The notes under the pieces were generated by a model. The model saw nothing but the letters and a program-made list of their open reading frames with translations. It was not told the origin of the DNA and made no database searches. The translations under genes and the position numbers were made by a program. This document shows positions 1-64,000 of a stretch of 64,000 bases of DNA, in pieces. Source of the DNA: Doris montereyensis (lineage: Eukaryota; Mollusca; Gastropoda; Nudibranchia; Dorididae); contig JAXRKP010001091.1 of the NCBI GenBank assembly GCA_037039925.1, forward strand, positions 77,501-141,500. Reading direction: 5' to 3'. Position 1 is the first letter of the stretch, and every line of letters starts with the position of its first letter.

Positions 1-589
1 GTATTAGTATTAGTAATAATAGTAAGACGTGTAGTACGGTAGTAGTGCATACTAGGCATTGATAATACATTGTATTATGTGTGTAGTGTGTTTTATATTT
101 GTTGTTTCATTGTTGTCAATATTCTTTAATCCAAATCCCCCCCCCCCCATTTCCATAAGAAAGGTTGATTGTGTTGCTTGCCAGTTGGTATGTTAGGTCA
201 CTTACTATTAACGATAAAGTACATGTAATACATGTAGTAATAGTACATGTAATAGTGATGAAGAGCTCAAAGAAGGACAAGACAAGACGTGGATACATAC
301 ATTTCGGGTATATAATATTATAACCCTTCTACGGACCTAAATACGAAGGACAGAAAGAAACACAGAAAATAGAAAATAAGGATAGGTAATAAATGAGAGA
401 AACGTAAAGAAAATCTAAACTTCTGGATTTAGAAATTTAAAATAATAAAAGTGTTGAGATTTGTAGAGATGATATCCTCAGAATAAATTAAGGTTACAAA
501 TAAGAATATTACCGGAATACGTAATAGCATGGGTAAAAAAGTGAATTGCATATTATTGTAAATAAACATTTTTTCTCACATATATATAA

Positions 590-615
590 TATATAAGCGT
601 GCCCATTGTGCAGAA

Positions 616-700
<85 letters not shown>

Positions 701-740
701 AAGTATTCGTTCTCTTTCCACAACAGATAGATAGATAGAT

Positions 741-778
<38 letters not shown>

Positions 779-832
779 GTTATATATTTCCCAGAGAGAG
801 AGAGACAGACAGAGAGAGAGAGAGAGGGAGAT

Positions 833-871
<39 letters not shown>

Positions 872-896
872 GAGAGATATATATATATATTCGTTA

Positions 897-934
<38 letters not shown>

Positions 935-942
935 TATATCCG

Positions 943-995
<53 letters not shown>

Positions 996-1015
996 CAGAG
1001 AGAGAGGGGGGGCAA
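590..1015. repeat. Compound microsatellite (AG, GATA, TA, GACA)
   Basis: Long AG run 615-698, GATA and TA runs 724-775, then GACA and TA runs to 1000. Frames through it give only Ser/Leu/Ile/Tyr strings and are not genes. 1-590 and 1016-2000 hold AT-rich sequence in which I see no gene. Confidence 0.95.
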
Positions 1016-2012
1016 CGTACTGGGTCAAGGCGGAAAGAAACAATATAATTATAATGTATGGATTCTCTTAAGAAGTACATGTAAAATAAACTGACTTAAT
1101 CCATCTTGTTCCTTGTGGTAATACTCAATAAAAATCCAAGGTAATGTAATTAAATAGAATAACAATAACAAATCAAATTGAAATCGTCATTGAGAGCAAA
1201 CCAACTGAACGTAAAACAATTGAAAATTGAAACTGGCGCTATGGAATTTGATTTGCGAGCAGAGCTAGGCTTGGCAATTATAGGCCCTAGTGTGTAGTTA
1301 GATTGCCACATCCTGTGACGTAGAAACACGGTGCGAGGCGATGTATCATGATCACTCAGGCTATCTATTCACGACGGGTGTGGCCAAGGCCAGACGTTAG
1401 TAGACCTAGATCTAGGTCAATGGGCCAGCCTTGAAAAGCTCTCGCTGTCATGGGCGTATTGGACTAATTCGGCATGCATGATACCACGATAAAAAAGCGT
1501 TGATTACTCAAGGGTACCCAGCACTGCCAGCACCCATTTTAATCATTTTGAAAAGCATTTGGGACTGGAGGTGCTTCAGCCTCAACACCATAATGATCTT
1601 CTCTCTATCCGATGTACATGTATTTAGTATTACACTATCTAGAACTGTAACAAAAGGATTACAATGGGAAGACCCGTGGGGAAAAGGCTTTACGCATTAT
1701 TACAGTCCTCCTTTCCTTTAACTGGCTAACGGTTTGGTAGTGCTTAGATTAGAGTGATCTCTACCAATTGGCTATTTGCACACGTATGTAGAGCTAGACC
1801 TAGAGATCTTAGTCTAGCACGATGTTTTGGGAAAAGAAGTTGACCATTATGATAATGATTAAAGATAATAATTTTTTCATTTGGATTAAAATCAAATTAT
1901 TTCTAAAGGTGGGGCCAAGCCTTTACATCCTACATCTGGCTACGTCACAGGTACATGTACATGTATCTTTTTGAGTGCGTGTCTTCAACTGAATTTCTAG
2001 GATGTAACATCA

Positions 2013-2290
2013 GTGAAGGAAATGACATGGAATAATATTAAAACCCCTCAGGAACAAAGACGATACAAATACAAGGAAGAGACAGAAAAACCCAACCCTG
2101 GCCACCATGATGTTAATAGCACGTTTTTCTTTCATGGCGAGGCGATGGGTGCCGACGCAGAGGTTATGGGTTCGATTTTCATGGTGGCCAGTATTTTTCT
2201 GTCTATTCTTTGTATTTGTCTCGTCTTTGTTCCTAAGGGGCTATAACATTATTCAATGTCACATTGCCATTTCCTTCACTTTCGACATGC
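2013..2290. mobile_element. Fold-back SINE-D (two inverted copies)
   Basis: 2013-2112 is a minus-strand copy of the element's 3' part (GAAATGACATGGAATAATAT ... CTGGCCACCATG). 2120-2290 is a plus-strand copy with tRNA-like head (GTGCCGACGCAGAGG, GGGTTCGATTTTCATGG) and the same tail forward. The whole can fold as a long hairpin. The same arrangement occurs at 31840-32140. Confidence 0.75.
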
Positions 2291-2624
2291 CCCTTGTCTT
2301 ATCGTTTGTCTTTAGGGCAACATCATGTTTCTCACCTCTCTCATCAAAGTTAGCTGTAGCACAAAAAAACCCAATCTCAAACCAAGATAGGCCCCTTCCC
2401 AATTCACACCCGTCTGTCTCTACCCACGTAAAGAAAAAAAACAACAATAAAGAACAAATAAATACTCCAACATGAAATCCAAGTAAAACAAAGCAAAGAA
2501 GTTTTGATAGAACAATTTGATCGTGGTTTACATTTTATTTATGAAGAAATAGTCCTTTAATATTATTGTCAAAGCCGTAATAGGAATGACGTCTGTTCAC
2601 ATAATTAGTAGACATGTATCGTTA

Positions 2625-11520
<8,896 letters not shown>

Positions 11521-11564
11521 CTAAACACGAACAGGTTTAAAAAAAAACGATTTAATTTAATTTG

Positions 11565-11870
11565 ATTTGATTTGAGTTATCTACACCCACAACTAATTTG
11601 ATCTCAGGGTTTTGCTGGGATTTTAGATTTTGCCCGAACTTCCCTTAAACAGCCAAGGGATCCTTTTCGTGCACAGAGAGTTGTGATCTGCAAACGGGTC
11701 CTCCTTTTTATCGTCCGTCTCCGATGGTACTAGATCTAGGTGTCGATCCACCTGGGTAGATTTTGTTGGAAAAAACTCGAGAAACGTTTTCAACCGTTGG
11801 CGGAGCTCGAACCCACTACCATTTTGTTGAGACGCCGACACCTTGGCTCTCGACTACCACGTCCCTATTT
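11565..11870 (-). mobile_element. SINE-B copy 3, inverted
   Basis: Reverse-oriented copy starting, on the plus strand, with the AAATC-type tail (ATTTGATTTGATTTGAG just left, 11551-11576) and ending with the head near 11865. It lies directly upstream (minus sense) of peroxidase exon a. Confidence 0.82.
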
Positions 11871-11879
11871 GATACAATG

Positions 11880-12050
11880 CGTTAAATAGGCTGAGTCAAG
11901 TTTTGAACAGAATTGACGTAACATACTAAATAGGCTGAGTCAAGTTTTGAACAGAATTGACGTAACATACTAAATAGGCTGAGTCAAGTTTTGAACAGAA
12001 TTGACCTAACAGAATAAATAGGCTGAGTCAAGTTTTGAACAGAATTGACC
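11880..12050. repeat. 44-bp tandem repeat, four copies
   Basis: Unit AAATAGGCTGAGTCAAGTTT then TGAACAGAATTGACGTAACA and TACT. The rest of 11870-12540 is AT-rich with no exon seen. Confidence 0.9.
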
Positions 12051-12539
12051 AGAGTTCACGTTCCGTATTTCTCATATTGGAATATCAACAACCTCAATAT
12101 CCTTTTATATGCTATTGGTTTAATCTTTTTACATGCTATCGGTTTAATCTTTTACATGCTATTGGTTGAAGCTTTTGATGAAAAAAAAAGTTCATGTCCT
12201 AGCGCATATCTAGAACTTGGCAATAAGTGTTGACTGTTATCACTCAAAATGTTGGGTTTGAACCCAATCAACCTTGGTCGGATCACTTTTGTTGATATTA
12301 GTTAGATAATGCACGTGAAAATAGACATAATAATATGTAAAAATTGGTTGAAGGAAGAGCCATAACCCAGCCAGGGGCTCATTCTAGATTCCACTGCATG
12401 AAGGGAAGCTTTCTTCGTTTTCTTTTTTTATCAAAAGTATCAGTTTCCATTCTACCTTTCCGTGTATGGGTTTTAGATAATGCCCAAAATGATATTTGTC
12501 CAGGCTGCTCTGTCCTAACATTTTCTGTTTCCTTCCGTG

Positions 12540-15290
12540 AAAGTTAAATTTCTTTGCGATATGTTATTGCCTCTTTTATGTCTTCTTCCCACTTTCCTGA
12601 GGTCTGCCTTTGGTCTTTTTACCTTTCTCCGAGGTCTGCCTTGAGTTTTAGCACTGTATACTGATTTAGCTATTTTTGTCATTCATTCTGTTAATCTGCC
12701 CAAATCATCTCAGTTGATTCATTTCTATCTTAACTTTTTATGATCTGCTTTGGTTTGATCTCTTATTGTTGTGTTTCTGATTTTGTCTCTTTTATTTTTT
12801 TCCCTACTACTCTTCTTAGATATTTCATTTCGGCTGCCTGCACTCTACTGTATTCCCTACTGTCTAAGGTCCAGGTTTCACTGCCATAGAGGAGAGTAGG
12901 ACAATAAACTGAGTTGTATATGCCATTTTGGTTTTTTGTTGACAATTCTTGTTTACCTACAAATGCCTTTCCTAGATGGTTATATATTGCACTTGCCTTT
13001 TCGGATTCTCTGGCTGATTTCTTCTCTTAGTTTTCCCTCTGAGTTAATCATTACTCCTAAGTAATTGTAGCTTTGAACTTGTTCTAAATTCTCCCTGCCT
13101 AATTGAAGATTTTGTGTTTTAGCTTCCCTAGTTACTAGCATTGTTTTGGTTTTTCTTTGCATTTACTCTCATTCCTCTTTTATTTAATTCATTATTCATT
13201 ATGTTGATATTTGACTGGATTTCCCTTTCTGAACTTTTCCAAAAAGAACTAAATGAAATCATTGATAATGGTTTGAGCTTCCACATATCTACATTCATTT
13301 TTTTCATTTTTGAGGATGCCTTTGCGACTGAATCCATAAATGTGATAAACAAAAGGGGACTTAGGATACAATCCTGTCTTACTCCTATACACATCAAATT
13401 CTTCAGATACATTTTCAGTTGCTCTCACTGCACATGTTGGTTTATTGTAAATGTTTTTAATGGCTTCTATTAAATTTTGCTCTACGTTGTGTTCTTTTAA
13501 AGAATGCCATAGTTCGTCCCTCCTCAAAGTGTCAAATGCCTTTTCTAAGTCAATAAAAAACACAGGTAATTTTTCTATTATTTGTCTAATTGTAAATATG
13601 TGATCTTGTACACTTCTTCCTGGTCTAAATCCACTCTGGTGTTCTTCAATCTGATCCTCTACTCTTTTCCTTAGTCTCATTTCCAGAATACTGGCATACA
13701 ATTTTCCTGGTACGCTAAGTAGTGATATCCCTCTATAGTTTGAGCATTCCATAGTTGATCCTTTCTTATGTATTGGTACTACGGTTCCCTTTTTCCAGTC
13801 GTCTGGCACTTGTTTGGACTTCCATGCTTCTTGACATATTGCATGTAGTAGTTTGTCTGCCTCTCTCCTTGGTTTTTAATCATTTCTGGATAAACTTGAT
13901 CTGCTCCTGGGCTTTTTTCCTAATTTCACTTTTCTTATAGCTGTTTGGAGTTCTTCCATTGATATATCTACATCTTCAGCTGTCTCATCTCGATTACTTG
14001 TTACTCTTGATAATTGATCTGTACTCCTTGTTTCATATGTTCTGGAAGGATTATGTAATTGTTGAAAATACGTTCCTCCACGTTTCCATGATTTCGCTGT
14101 CTCCTTTCATTATTTCTCCTTTGGCATTCTTAATTTGTTGTATTGGGCATGCTTTGGTCTTTCTCATGCTCTTCATTGCTCCCCAGAACAGATTTGGATT
14201 TCCTTTGATAGCTTTCTTGAAGTCTTTGTCCAAACTCTTCCCACTATTCCTTTTTTACTTTTTTGACGATAGTTCTTTTACTCGTAATCTATCCTACATC
14301 TGATAGTTCTTATTTCTTCACAGGAATCTTTCTATTTTACTATTGGTTTATTTAGTTCTTTTATTTTGAGTTTAGTAGCTTTCTTCTCTTTCCTTTTTTG
14401 TTTGTTTTCTTCAGTTAATAATCTCATTTTGGCTATCACTAGGTGATGATCATTAAATATTTCAGCTCCTCTGTTTACTCTAGCATTCATTGTACTGTAA
14501 AAAAAGGGAGCTGCTAACTATTATGCAGTCTATCATTGACTTTTTCACATCTGTCTTCATTTACTCTTGTATATTTGTGGATATCTTTTATGAGGAAAAA
14601 TGTGTTAGTTATTTTCATGTTATTCTTTAGGCAAAAATCTATTAGTCTCTCTCCATTTGGAGAAGTTGTTGTCTCTCCTTCTTTACCTATTACTCCTCCT
14701 GATGTTTCTACATTGTTGCCTACTCTAGCGTTTAAATCTCCTAAAACCATTAATTCCTGTTTGGGTTTAAGATTCTCTGCAGCTATTTGTAAATCATTTT
14801 CGAAGATATCTTTTTCTTCTTTGGTGGCATCTTCGTTTGGTCCATAAGCTATTAATAATTTAATTTCTCTTCTTTTTGGTTTAATATTTAACTCTAATAG
14901 CAGTGGGCTTACAAATTTCCAACTTTATAGTAGCATTTCTTGCCTTTTATGCATTAAGAGGCCTACTCCTGCTCTAGCTCTATCTTTGACATCTACTCCT
15001 GAGAAGATTAAAGTATGATTTGGTCCTACATTTTCTATTCCTTGTCCTTTTTTTCTTTGTTTCTATAATAGCCAAAAATGTCTACTTTGAATTTTTCCAT
15101 TTCTTCAACTAATTCTAACTCCTTTCCATTAATTGCCCTAACATTCCATGTTCCAAAAATCACAGTCCGTGTTCTTTTCCAGAGTCGTCTTCGAAAGTTC
15201 AAGCCGGGTATATCATTGTATATATTCTTTAAATCAGGTTGTTTTGGATAAGTAAGGGATTAGCCCACTGTACCCTAGGTAGATGGTGGG
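12540..15290 (-). mobile_element. Dead non-LTR retrotransposon (APE endonuclease + reverse transcriptase)
   Basis: Read on the minus strand, the fragments follow LINE order. The endonuclease part (14514-14750) has GDLNARVGNNVETSGG. The inter-domain part (14051-14233) has NPNLFWGAMKSM. The RT (13249-13809) has WKKGTVVPIHKKGSTMECSN, NYRGISLL, QSGFRPGRS and FIDLEKAFD. The C-terminal part (12763-13162) has YNYLGVMINSEGKL and YGSETW. Frames shift and stop several times. No intact YADD box is seen; the spot reads close to INDF in one frame. The clade (RTE-like or a relative) was not resolved. It sits between the two truncated genes. Confidence 0.88.
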
Positions 15291-15299
15291 GCTGCCACC

Positions 15300-15530
15300 T
15301 TGAGGCCCCCTACCGGACCTTGTTATTTTCTGTCAGGGTTAACTCCCTTAGCCTTTAGTCATTCAAGACCAACCTCAAGCAAGGTAACAGCTTGTTATTT
15401 TCTGTCAGGGTTAACTCCCTTAGCCTTTGGTCAGTCAAGAGTGGGCCTGCAAGGCAGCGGGTTGTTTTCTTTCAGGGTTAACTCCTTAGCTCTTGATCAG
15501 CCAAGACCTGCCTACAAGGCAGCAGGAGAC
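15300..15530. repeat. Tandem repeat near 70 bp, three copies
   Basis: Repeated core TTGTTATTTTCTGTCAGGGT then TAACTCCCTTAGCCTTTGGT. It lies just outside the 5' side of the dead LINE. Confidence 0.85.
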
Positions 15531-15826
15531 TCGTGGAGGGCGGGATCATCGACTCTCGCACAGATGCTTACCTGTCCACTGCCCGGTGAAGCGAAGCATG
15601 TGTGAGAATACACTGCCTCCAGGACATATCACAGGATTTACACTATAGCTGATACTGGTACCAATTCACACCTTGATCAAGCAGGAAATATGCATTCAGT
15701 GTCTTTCTCAAAGAGCGCATCATCAGACCTAGCGTTTTTAGATTCGAGCCCATAACCTCAAACTATGCCAACCGAAGCACTTCTCTACCACCGCCACTGA
15801 CTTACACAGTCATGGCTACATGATTG

Positions 15827-15935
15827 AGTGGCGGACTCGGTAGCCCAGAGACAAAGTGTCGACCACTCAACCAAAAGGTAGTAGGTTTGAGACCTGCCAA
15901 CGGTTGATAAATTTTCTCAATTTTATTTTCGAGGA
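15827..15935 (+). mobile_element. SINE-B head fragment
   Basis: Contains CTCGGTAGCCCAGAGACAAA, GGTAGTAGGTTTGAGACCTG and TTGATAAATTTTCTC, then breaks off into the palindromic repeat at 15938. The other half is absent. Confidence 0.7.
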
Positions 15936-15937
15936 GG

Positions 15938-16330
15938 GAAAGTGAAGACGACAGAGAACCAAGAATGGAAGGTTAAGGTCTAGAAAAAACATAATGAAAT
16001 AACAGTTCATTAATAGATTATTATCATTTTTTTTTTTTTTTATAGATCTTAACCTTCCATTCTAGTTCCTCTGTAGTCTTCATTTTCCTTCGTACTCATT
16101 CATACATTCATATTTTCATATTATCACTGTCTTTTTCTTTCCTTCTTCCTTCTTTCTGTTTTTCTTCTGACATCACACTGTGTGATACCTTCATTAGTGT
16201 TTAGATTTAAATTCTAGATTTTTCTCATTCGTTGTCTGACGAAGGGTTATACCCGAAATGTCACATGTTTTGTTCCATCTTTATAGGTGGAGTTGTTATC
16301 TATTGTCGTTTTTTTTTTCTTCACTTTTAA
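15938..16330. mobile_element. Palindromic repeat with hammerhead-like motif
   Basis: 15938-15985 (AGTGAAGACGACAGAGAACC ... AATGGAAGGTTAAGGTCTA) is the reverse complement of 16044-16092 with few changes, forming a hairpin arm. The right part holds TGTCTGACGAAGGGTTATAC and CCGAAATGTCAC. An inverted copy of the right part lies at 43590-43870, with GGTAGAACCCTTCGTCAGAC. Confidence 0.75.
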
Positions 16331-16639
16331 ACTTCACTCCATTGTGGCTCCTTTGTATTACTTCAAAGCTATAAGTAACTATGTTACGCAAATGAAGCTG
16401 ACCACCTAACTGATATTTCACCGCCTTCCTTAACATCGAGTGAAGAGAAATCAACATTTGAAAAAGAAAAAAAAAAAAATTAAAAAAAAAGCAAGCACAC
16501 CATGCTCTTTCAGTTGGTCAATAATTCACATATCACGGAGATGAATCATCATTTTTTTCTCCTTCTTCTTCTTTTCCTTCCCAAAAGATAACCATATATA
16601 TTTTTTATTTTGTTTTTCTATCCGTGTCAACCCCCGCAG

Positions 16640-60708
<44,069 letters not shown>

Positions 60709-61429
60709 CCGGTATAGAAGTTTGGACCAAGAACCATCAACCCTTGGGAGCTGGCGGGTTTCACCGCCTACCAAAAGCTAATCACCCGGGAGGTTTAACC
60801 TTAGGGGCAGGTCCTCCTCTTGACTCACAGTTTTCAGGAACTGAGGTAGAAAATAGCCCGTTGATGTTTCTCGGCTTTTTCGTCTTCCCGCTGGTGCTTT
60901 TCTTGTGGCTTTTGATGACGCACTCTCATATCGAAGTAGACGATAACGTCGTGTAATCTTCTTCAATATCGTTGTGTTGCTGCGTGGTCTGGCCTTGCCC
61001 GGCTATATCTTATCTTACAGTTTTTGGCTCTGCTAACCCCGGTTGTTAACACTTGTAGTATGAATTGTGAATAACGCAGCGTTGACAAAGAATTTTCAAG
61101 ATGTCTGTTCATTTGTTAGAGGGATTGAGTTCATTTTATGAGCTTTGAAATAATGAAAGTCCCCCCCCCCCCCCCCCCCCCTTCCCAGAGATTTCCCCCT
61201 CAAGTTGAGAAATTCACAGAGCCGGCATTGCATTCAAAGCAGTATAAAGTTTTTAAAGATACAGTCGAGATATTTTATTGCTTTTGCAATTTGGCGACAA
61301 TTATATTGTGTCCATCTTATTTCTTTGAGCCAACATACTTGAAGTATATACAAGTCTACAGTATGTAGATTTAGCATCTTTTTCACTTTTTGAAAAAAAT
61401 CAAGATTAAGCCCTTTATTTCCTTCTCAA

Positions 61430-61890
61430 TCCTTCAATCTTAATGTAAGCCAAAGTATAGAATTCAATCTTAATGTAAGCAAATGTGTAGATGCCAATCT
61501 TAATGTAAGCAAATGTGTAGACGCCAATCTTAATGTAAGCAAATGTGTAGACGCCAATCTTAATGTAAGCAAATGTGTAGACGCCAATCTTAATGTAAGC
61601 AAATGTGTAGACGCCATATCTTAATGTAAGCAAAAGTGTAGACGCCAATCTTAATGTAAGCAAATGTGTAGCGGCCAATCTAAATGTAAGCAAATTTTCG
61701 TAGCCAATTTTAATGTAAGCGAATGTGTAGACGCCACTCTTTATGTAAGCAAATGTGTAGATGCCAGTTTTAATGTAAGCAAATGTGAAGACGCCAATCT
61801 TAATGTAAGCAAATGCGTAGATGCCAATCTTAATGTAAGCAAATGTGTAGATGCCAGTTTTAATGTAAGCAAATATGTAGATGCCACTTA
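61430..61890. repeat. Minisatellite, 30-bp unit, about 15 copies
   Basis: Unit AATCTTAATGTAAGCAAATG then TGTAGACGCC. Thirty bases are ten codons, so open frames appear on both strands; both are artefacts. Confidence 0.95.
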
Positions 61891-62234
61891 CTTAGACCTA
61901 AAGGGGTTTGATACCTATGTTTGACTACCGTACTTGCAATTTTATGAAGTAGCTGTAGAAATAAGGACAGGTCAAAGCACAGAACATGAGAATGCATTTG
62001 TGATGATCTTGTTGTATAGCTGACTACAAAACCATTTGGTTTTGTCCGTTTTGCGGGGGGTAGCCTCACATTGGGGATTCTTGTAGTCAACAGTTATATT
62101 TCTATTGTTTTTTTAAATTTTCTTTAGAAAAAAACCCTAACAACTAACCGTTTCAGCTTTTAAAACTAACATTTTGTGTGTGTGTGTTGTACTAGTGCGC
62201 TTTAGTAAAACTACAATAACAACAATAACAATAA

Positions 62235-62385
62235 CTAACCTTGTTTTTAATGGTTTTTCTCAGAAAGCAAATTTCATGCTAACCTTGTTTTTAATGGTTT
62301 TTCTCAGAAAGCAAATTTCATGCTAACCTCAGAAAGCAAATTTCATGTTTTTAATGGTTTTTCTCAGAAAGCAAATTAATTTCTA
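62235..62385. repeat. Short tandem repeat, about 44 bp, three copies
   Basis: Repeated block TTTTTAATGGTTTTTCTCAG then AAAGCAAATTTCATG. Each copy ends with a splice-acceptor-like TTTTTCTCAG, but no coding frame follows. Confidence 0.82.
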
Positions 62386-62595
62386 GAATTAATTTCGCTT
62401 TTCATAATTAACAAAAAAATTTCTTCGTTGTTTTTTCTCTTCCTTTGGTAACGTTTTGCTTGTCTTTACTATGGATGGCGTCAATACGTGATGTGATCTG
62501 ATTTCTAACTCCTCCTCTTTTTCATCTATGTGTTACTTTCATTCCATGCATCGTTCCTCCTGGCACACTTTCTTTGCTCATAATCATGAGATTTG

Positions 62596-62885
62596 GTGGC
62601 CGAGTGGTAAGGCTGCCGGACTGGGGATCGTGTGGTCCTGGGTTCGAATCCTGGCAAAGCTAGGTCTGACGTTGTGTTCTTAGGAAAAGACACTCTTCAC
62701 GTATTTTCCCCACTCCACCCGGGTGCAAATGAGTTCAAGCACTAGGTTGGGAGGAGTAAATGCCTGCGTCAGACTAGCATCCCGTCCAGGAAGTGATTGT
62801 TATCTCTTGTTTCGCTTGACGCTATTCAAACTGGGATAAGCTCCGGTCTACGGGCCGTACCGGTCCTGTAGGAACTTTTCTAATC
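62596..62885 (+). mobile_element. SINE-A, most complete copy
   Basis: GGTGGCCGAGTGGTAAGGCT (box A region), GGGTTCGAATCCTGGCAAAG (box B region), body with CACTCCACCCGGGTGCAAAT and end AAACTGGGATAAGCTCCGG. This is not a tRNA gene, because no second acceptor-stem strand follows the T arm. Confidence 0.83.
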
Positions 62886-63249
62886 GTGACATGCTCGTAG
62901 CTAACTTCTCAGTAGTACCAGTTGGCAGGATTTTCTTTTGTAACATTTTAGCTTTGATGCATGTGTGTATCTCTACCTCTTTATTGCTGTTGGTTTGGAT
63001 TTTAACTTGCAACTTTTATGTAGTAGTAGATTAAAAGTTCAAGCAGTTTGTTGCTCTTTGAGTTTCTGTTGTCGAACACAAATATAACCATAACACAGCT
63101 ACATTAAGCTACATAATATGCAAATAAATCTTTTTTTGTTTTGTTTTTAAAACTATGAAATGGAAACTTTTTTTAAAGCTCATTAGTTATATATTTTTTG
63201 TTATTTCTTAAATTTAATTTATAACTGTGAAATATGTGAACTTTTAACA

Positions 63250-63600
63250 TTGAAAATCGTCACGAAATATCAACCACGAGAGTTCAGCGTGGTCTACCTC
63301 AACGTTACATTATATACCACCTCGATTAAACACTACAATCGCCGCTGAAGAAATTACAGAACAAATCGACAAACAACAACGTTAATCACCAAGCAGTCGT
63401 ATTAATATTCTTGGTCCGGTGATTTCAATGCTTGTTCCTCAGATATCATCCTTCAAAATTGTCACCAACATATTACACATCCAACAAGAGGCGAAAGAAA
63501 CATTGATCTCTGCTACTCTAACGTTGGAAATGGATGCAAGAGCAACCAGCTCTAGCCACTAGGAAATCCAGATCTTAATATGAGCCACCTTATGAATAAA
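63250..63600 (+). mobile_element. LINE endonuclease remnant
   Basis: One frame reads GDFNACSSDIILQNCHQHIT then HPTRGERNIDLCYSNVGNG. This is the GDFN...TR....LDLCY stretch of CR1/L2-like LINE endonucleases. The upstream NNNVNHQAVVLI fits the preceding strand. It is broken by a frameshift near 63410 and stops. The following repeat array seems to have grown from its 3' flank. Confidence 0.72.
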
Positions 63601-63885
63601 TATAGACTACTCATCAAGACGTGAGTACTGTGAGTACAATAAATACAGACTACTCTCATCAAGACGTGAGTACTGTGAGTACAATAAATACAGACCACTC
63701 ATCAAGACGTGAGTACTGTGAGTACACAAATACAGACTACTCATCAAGACGTGAGTACTGTGAGTACGATAAACATAGACCTCTCATCAAGACGTGATTA
63801 CTTTGAGTACAATAAATATAGACCTCTCATCAAGATGTGAGTACTGTGAGTACAATAAACACAGACCACTCATCAAGACACGAAA
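63590..63885. repeat. Minisatellite, 43-bp unit, next to a LINE remnant
   Basis: Unit GTGAGTACTGTGAGTACAAT then AAATACAGACTACTCATCAA and GAC; about six copies. It starts inside the LINE-derived stretch. Confidence 0.9.
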
Positions 63886-64000
63886 AGAAGAAAGGAAGAC
63901 GACTCATCAAACTTAGATAACAACACCTTTGAACGTCTCCACGATTGTTTCCATTCTACAAACTTTAGATAACAACACATTTGAATGTCTCCAAGATTGT

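Noticed and set aside
15540..15610. Minus-strand exon-like stretch (LRFTGQWTG before GTAAGC) as a missing peroxidase exon
   Set aside because: It does not match any peroxidase segment expected upstream of the NIQRGRDHG exon, and its flank is a tandem repeat.
60778..60966. Minus-strand frame of 62 codons rich in Arg/Ser at the ZO gene end
   Set aside because: Composition is balanced but there is no recognisable domain and the plus strand is coding here; kept only as a note in the findings.
62596..62665. Possible tRNA-Leu/Ser gene (good box A and B)
   Set aside because: No 3' acceptor strand pairs with the 5' end, and the same head recurs with one shared body: a SINE.

Overview
This window is animal (metazoan) nuclear DNA. 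Its genes are split into short exons by long AT-rich introns with GT-AG borders, and most of the sequence is satellites, SINEs and LINE fragments. A lophotrochozoan, probably a mollusc, fits the repeat-dense style best, but that is inference. There are no bacterial-type genes, operons or CRISPR arrays. Most long open frames are artefacts of tandem repeats.

Two protein-coding genes can be supported, both only in part. (1) The minus strand at 2625-11520 carries the 3' half of an animal haem peroxidase (peroxidasin/chorion-peroxidase type). Its five exons join in perfect phase, and it ends in an unusual hydrophobic C-terminal tail. (2) The plus strand at 16640-60708 carries the 3' two-thirds of a ZO/tight-junction-protein MAGUK (TJP1/polychaetoid family). 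The order is PDZ3, SH3, a 15-nt micro-exon, an inactive guanylate-kinase (GUK) domain, an acidic linker and a long Pro/Ser/Gln/Tyr-rich tail. Splice sites are well kept, but several exons have their conserved residues spread over two or three frames. This indicates indels, either assembly errors or a decaying copy.

The genes point away from each other, yet neither 5' half lies in the 5.1 kb between them. That interval holds a dead non-LTR retrotransposon, SINEs and a hairpin repeat. Either the two genes are interleaved on opposite strands over a larger region, or there is a breakpoint or misjoin here.

Layout: 1-2.6 kb microsatellites and a fold-back SINE; 2.6-11.5 kb peroxidase exons with introns full of satellites; 11.5-16.6 kb repeats; 16.6-45.1 kb the densely exonic part of ZO; 45.1-60.5 kb a large AT-rich intron (or 3' UTR of a short isoform) with two inverted-repeat transposons; 60.5-60.7 kb the last ZO exon found; 60.7-64 kb minisatellites, a SINE and a LINE endonuclease remnant.

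The most notable repeat structures are these: a minisatellite made of repeated 3' splice-site copies in front of the SH3 exon; two families of short inverted-repeat transposons (one with a perfect 26-bp terminal repeat); at least four SINE-like families, one occurring twice as the same fold-back dimer; and a palindromic repeat with a hammerhead-like core motif. Exon borders were read by eye from splice consensus and codon phase.
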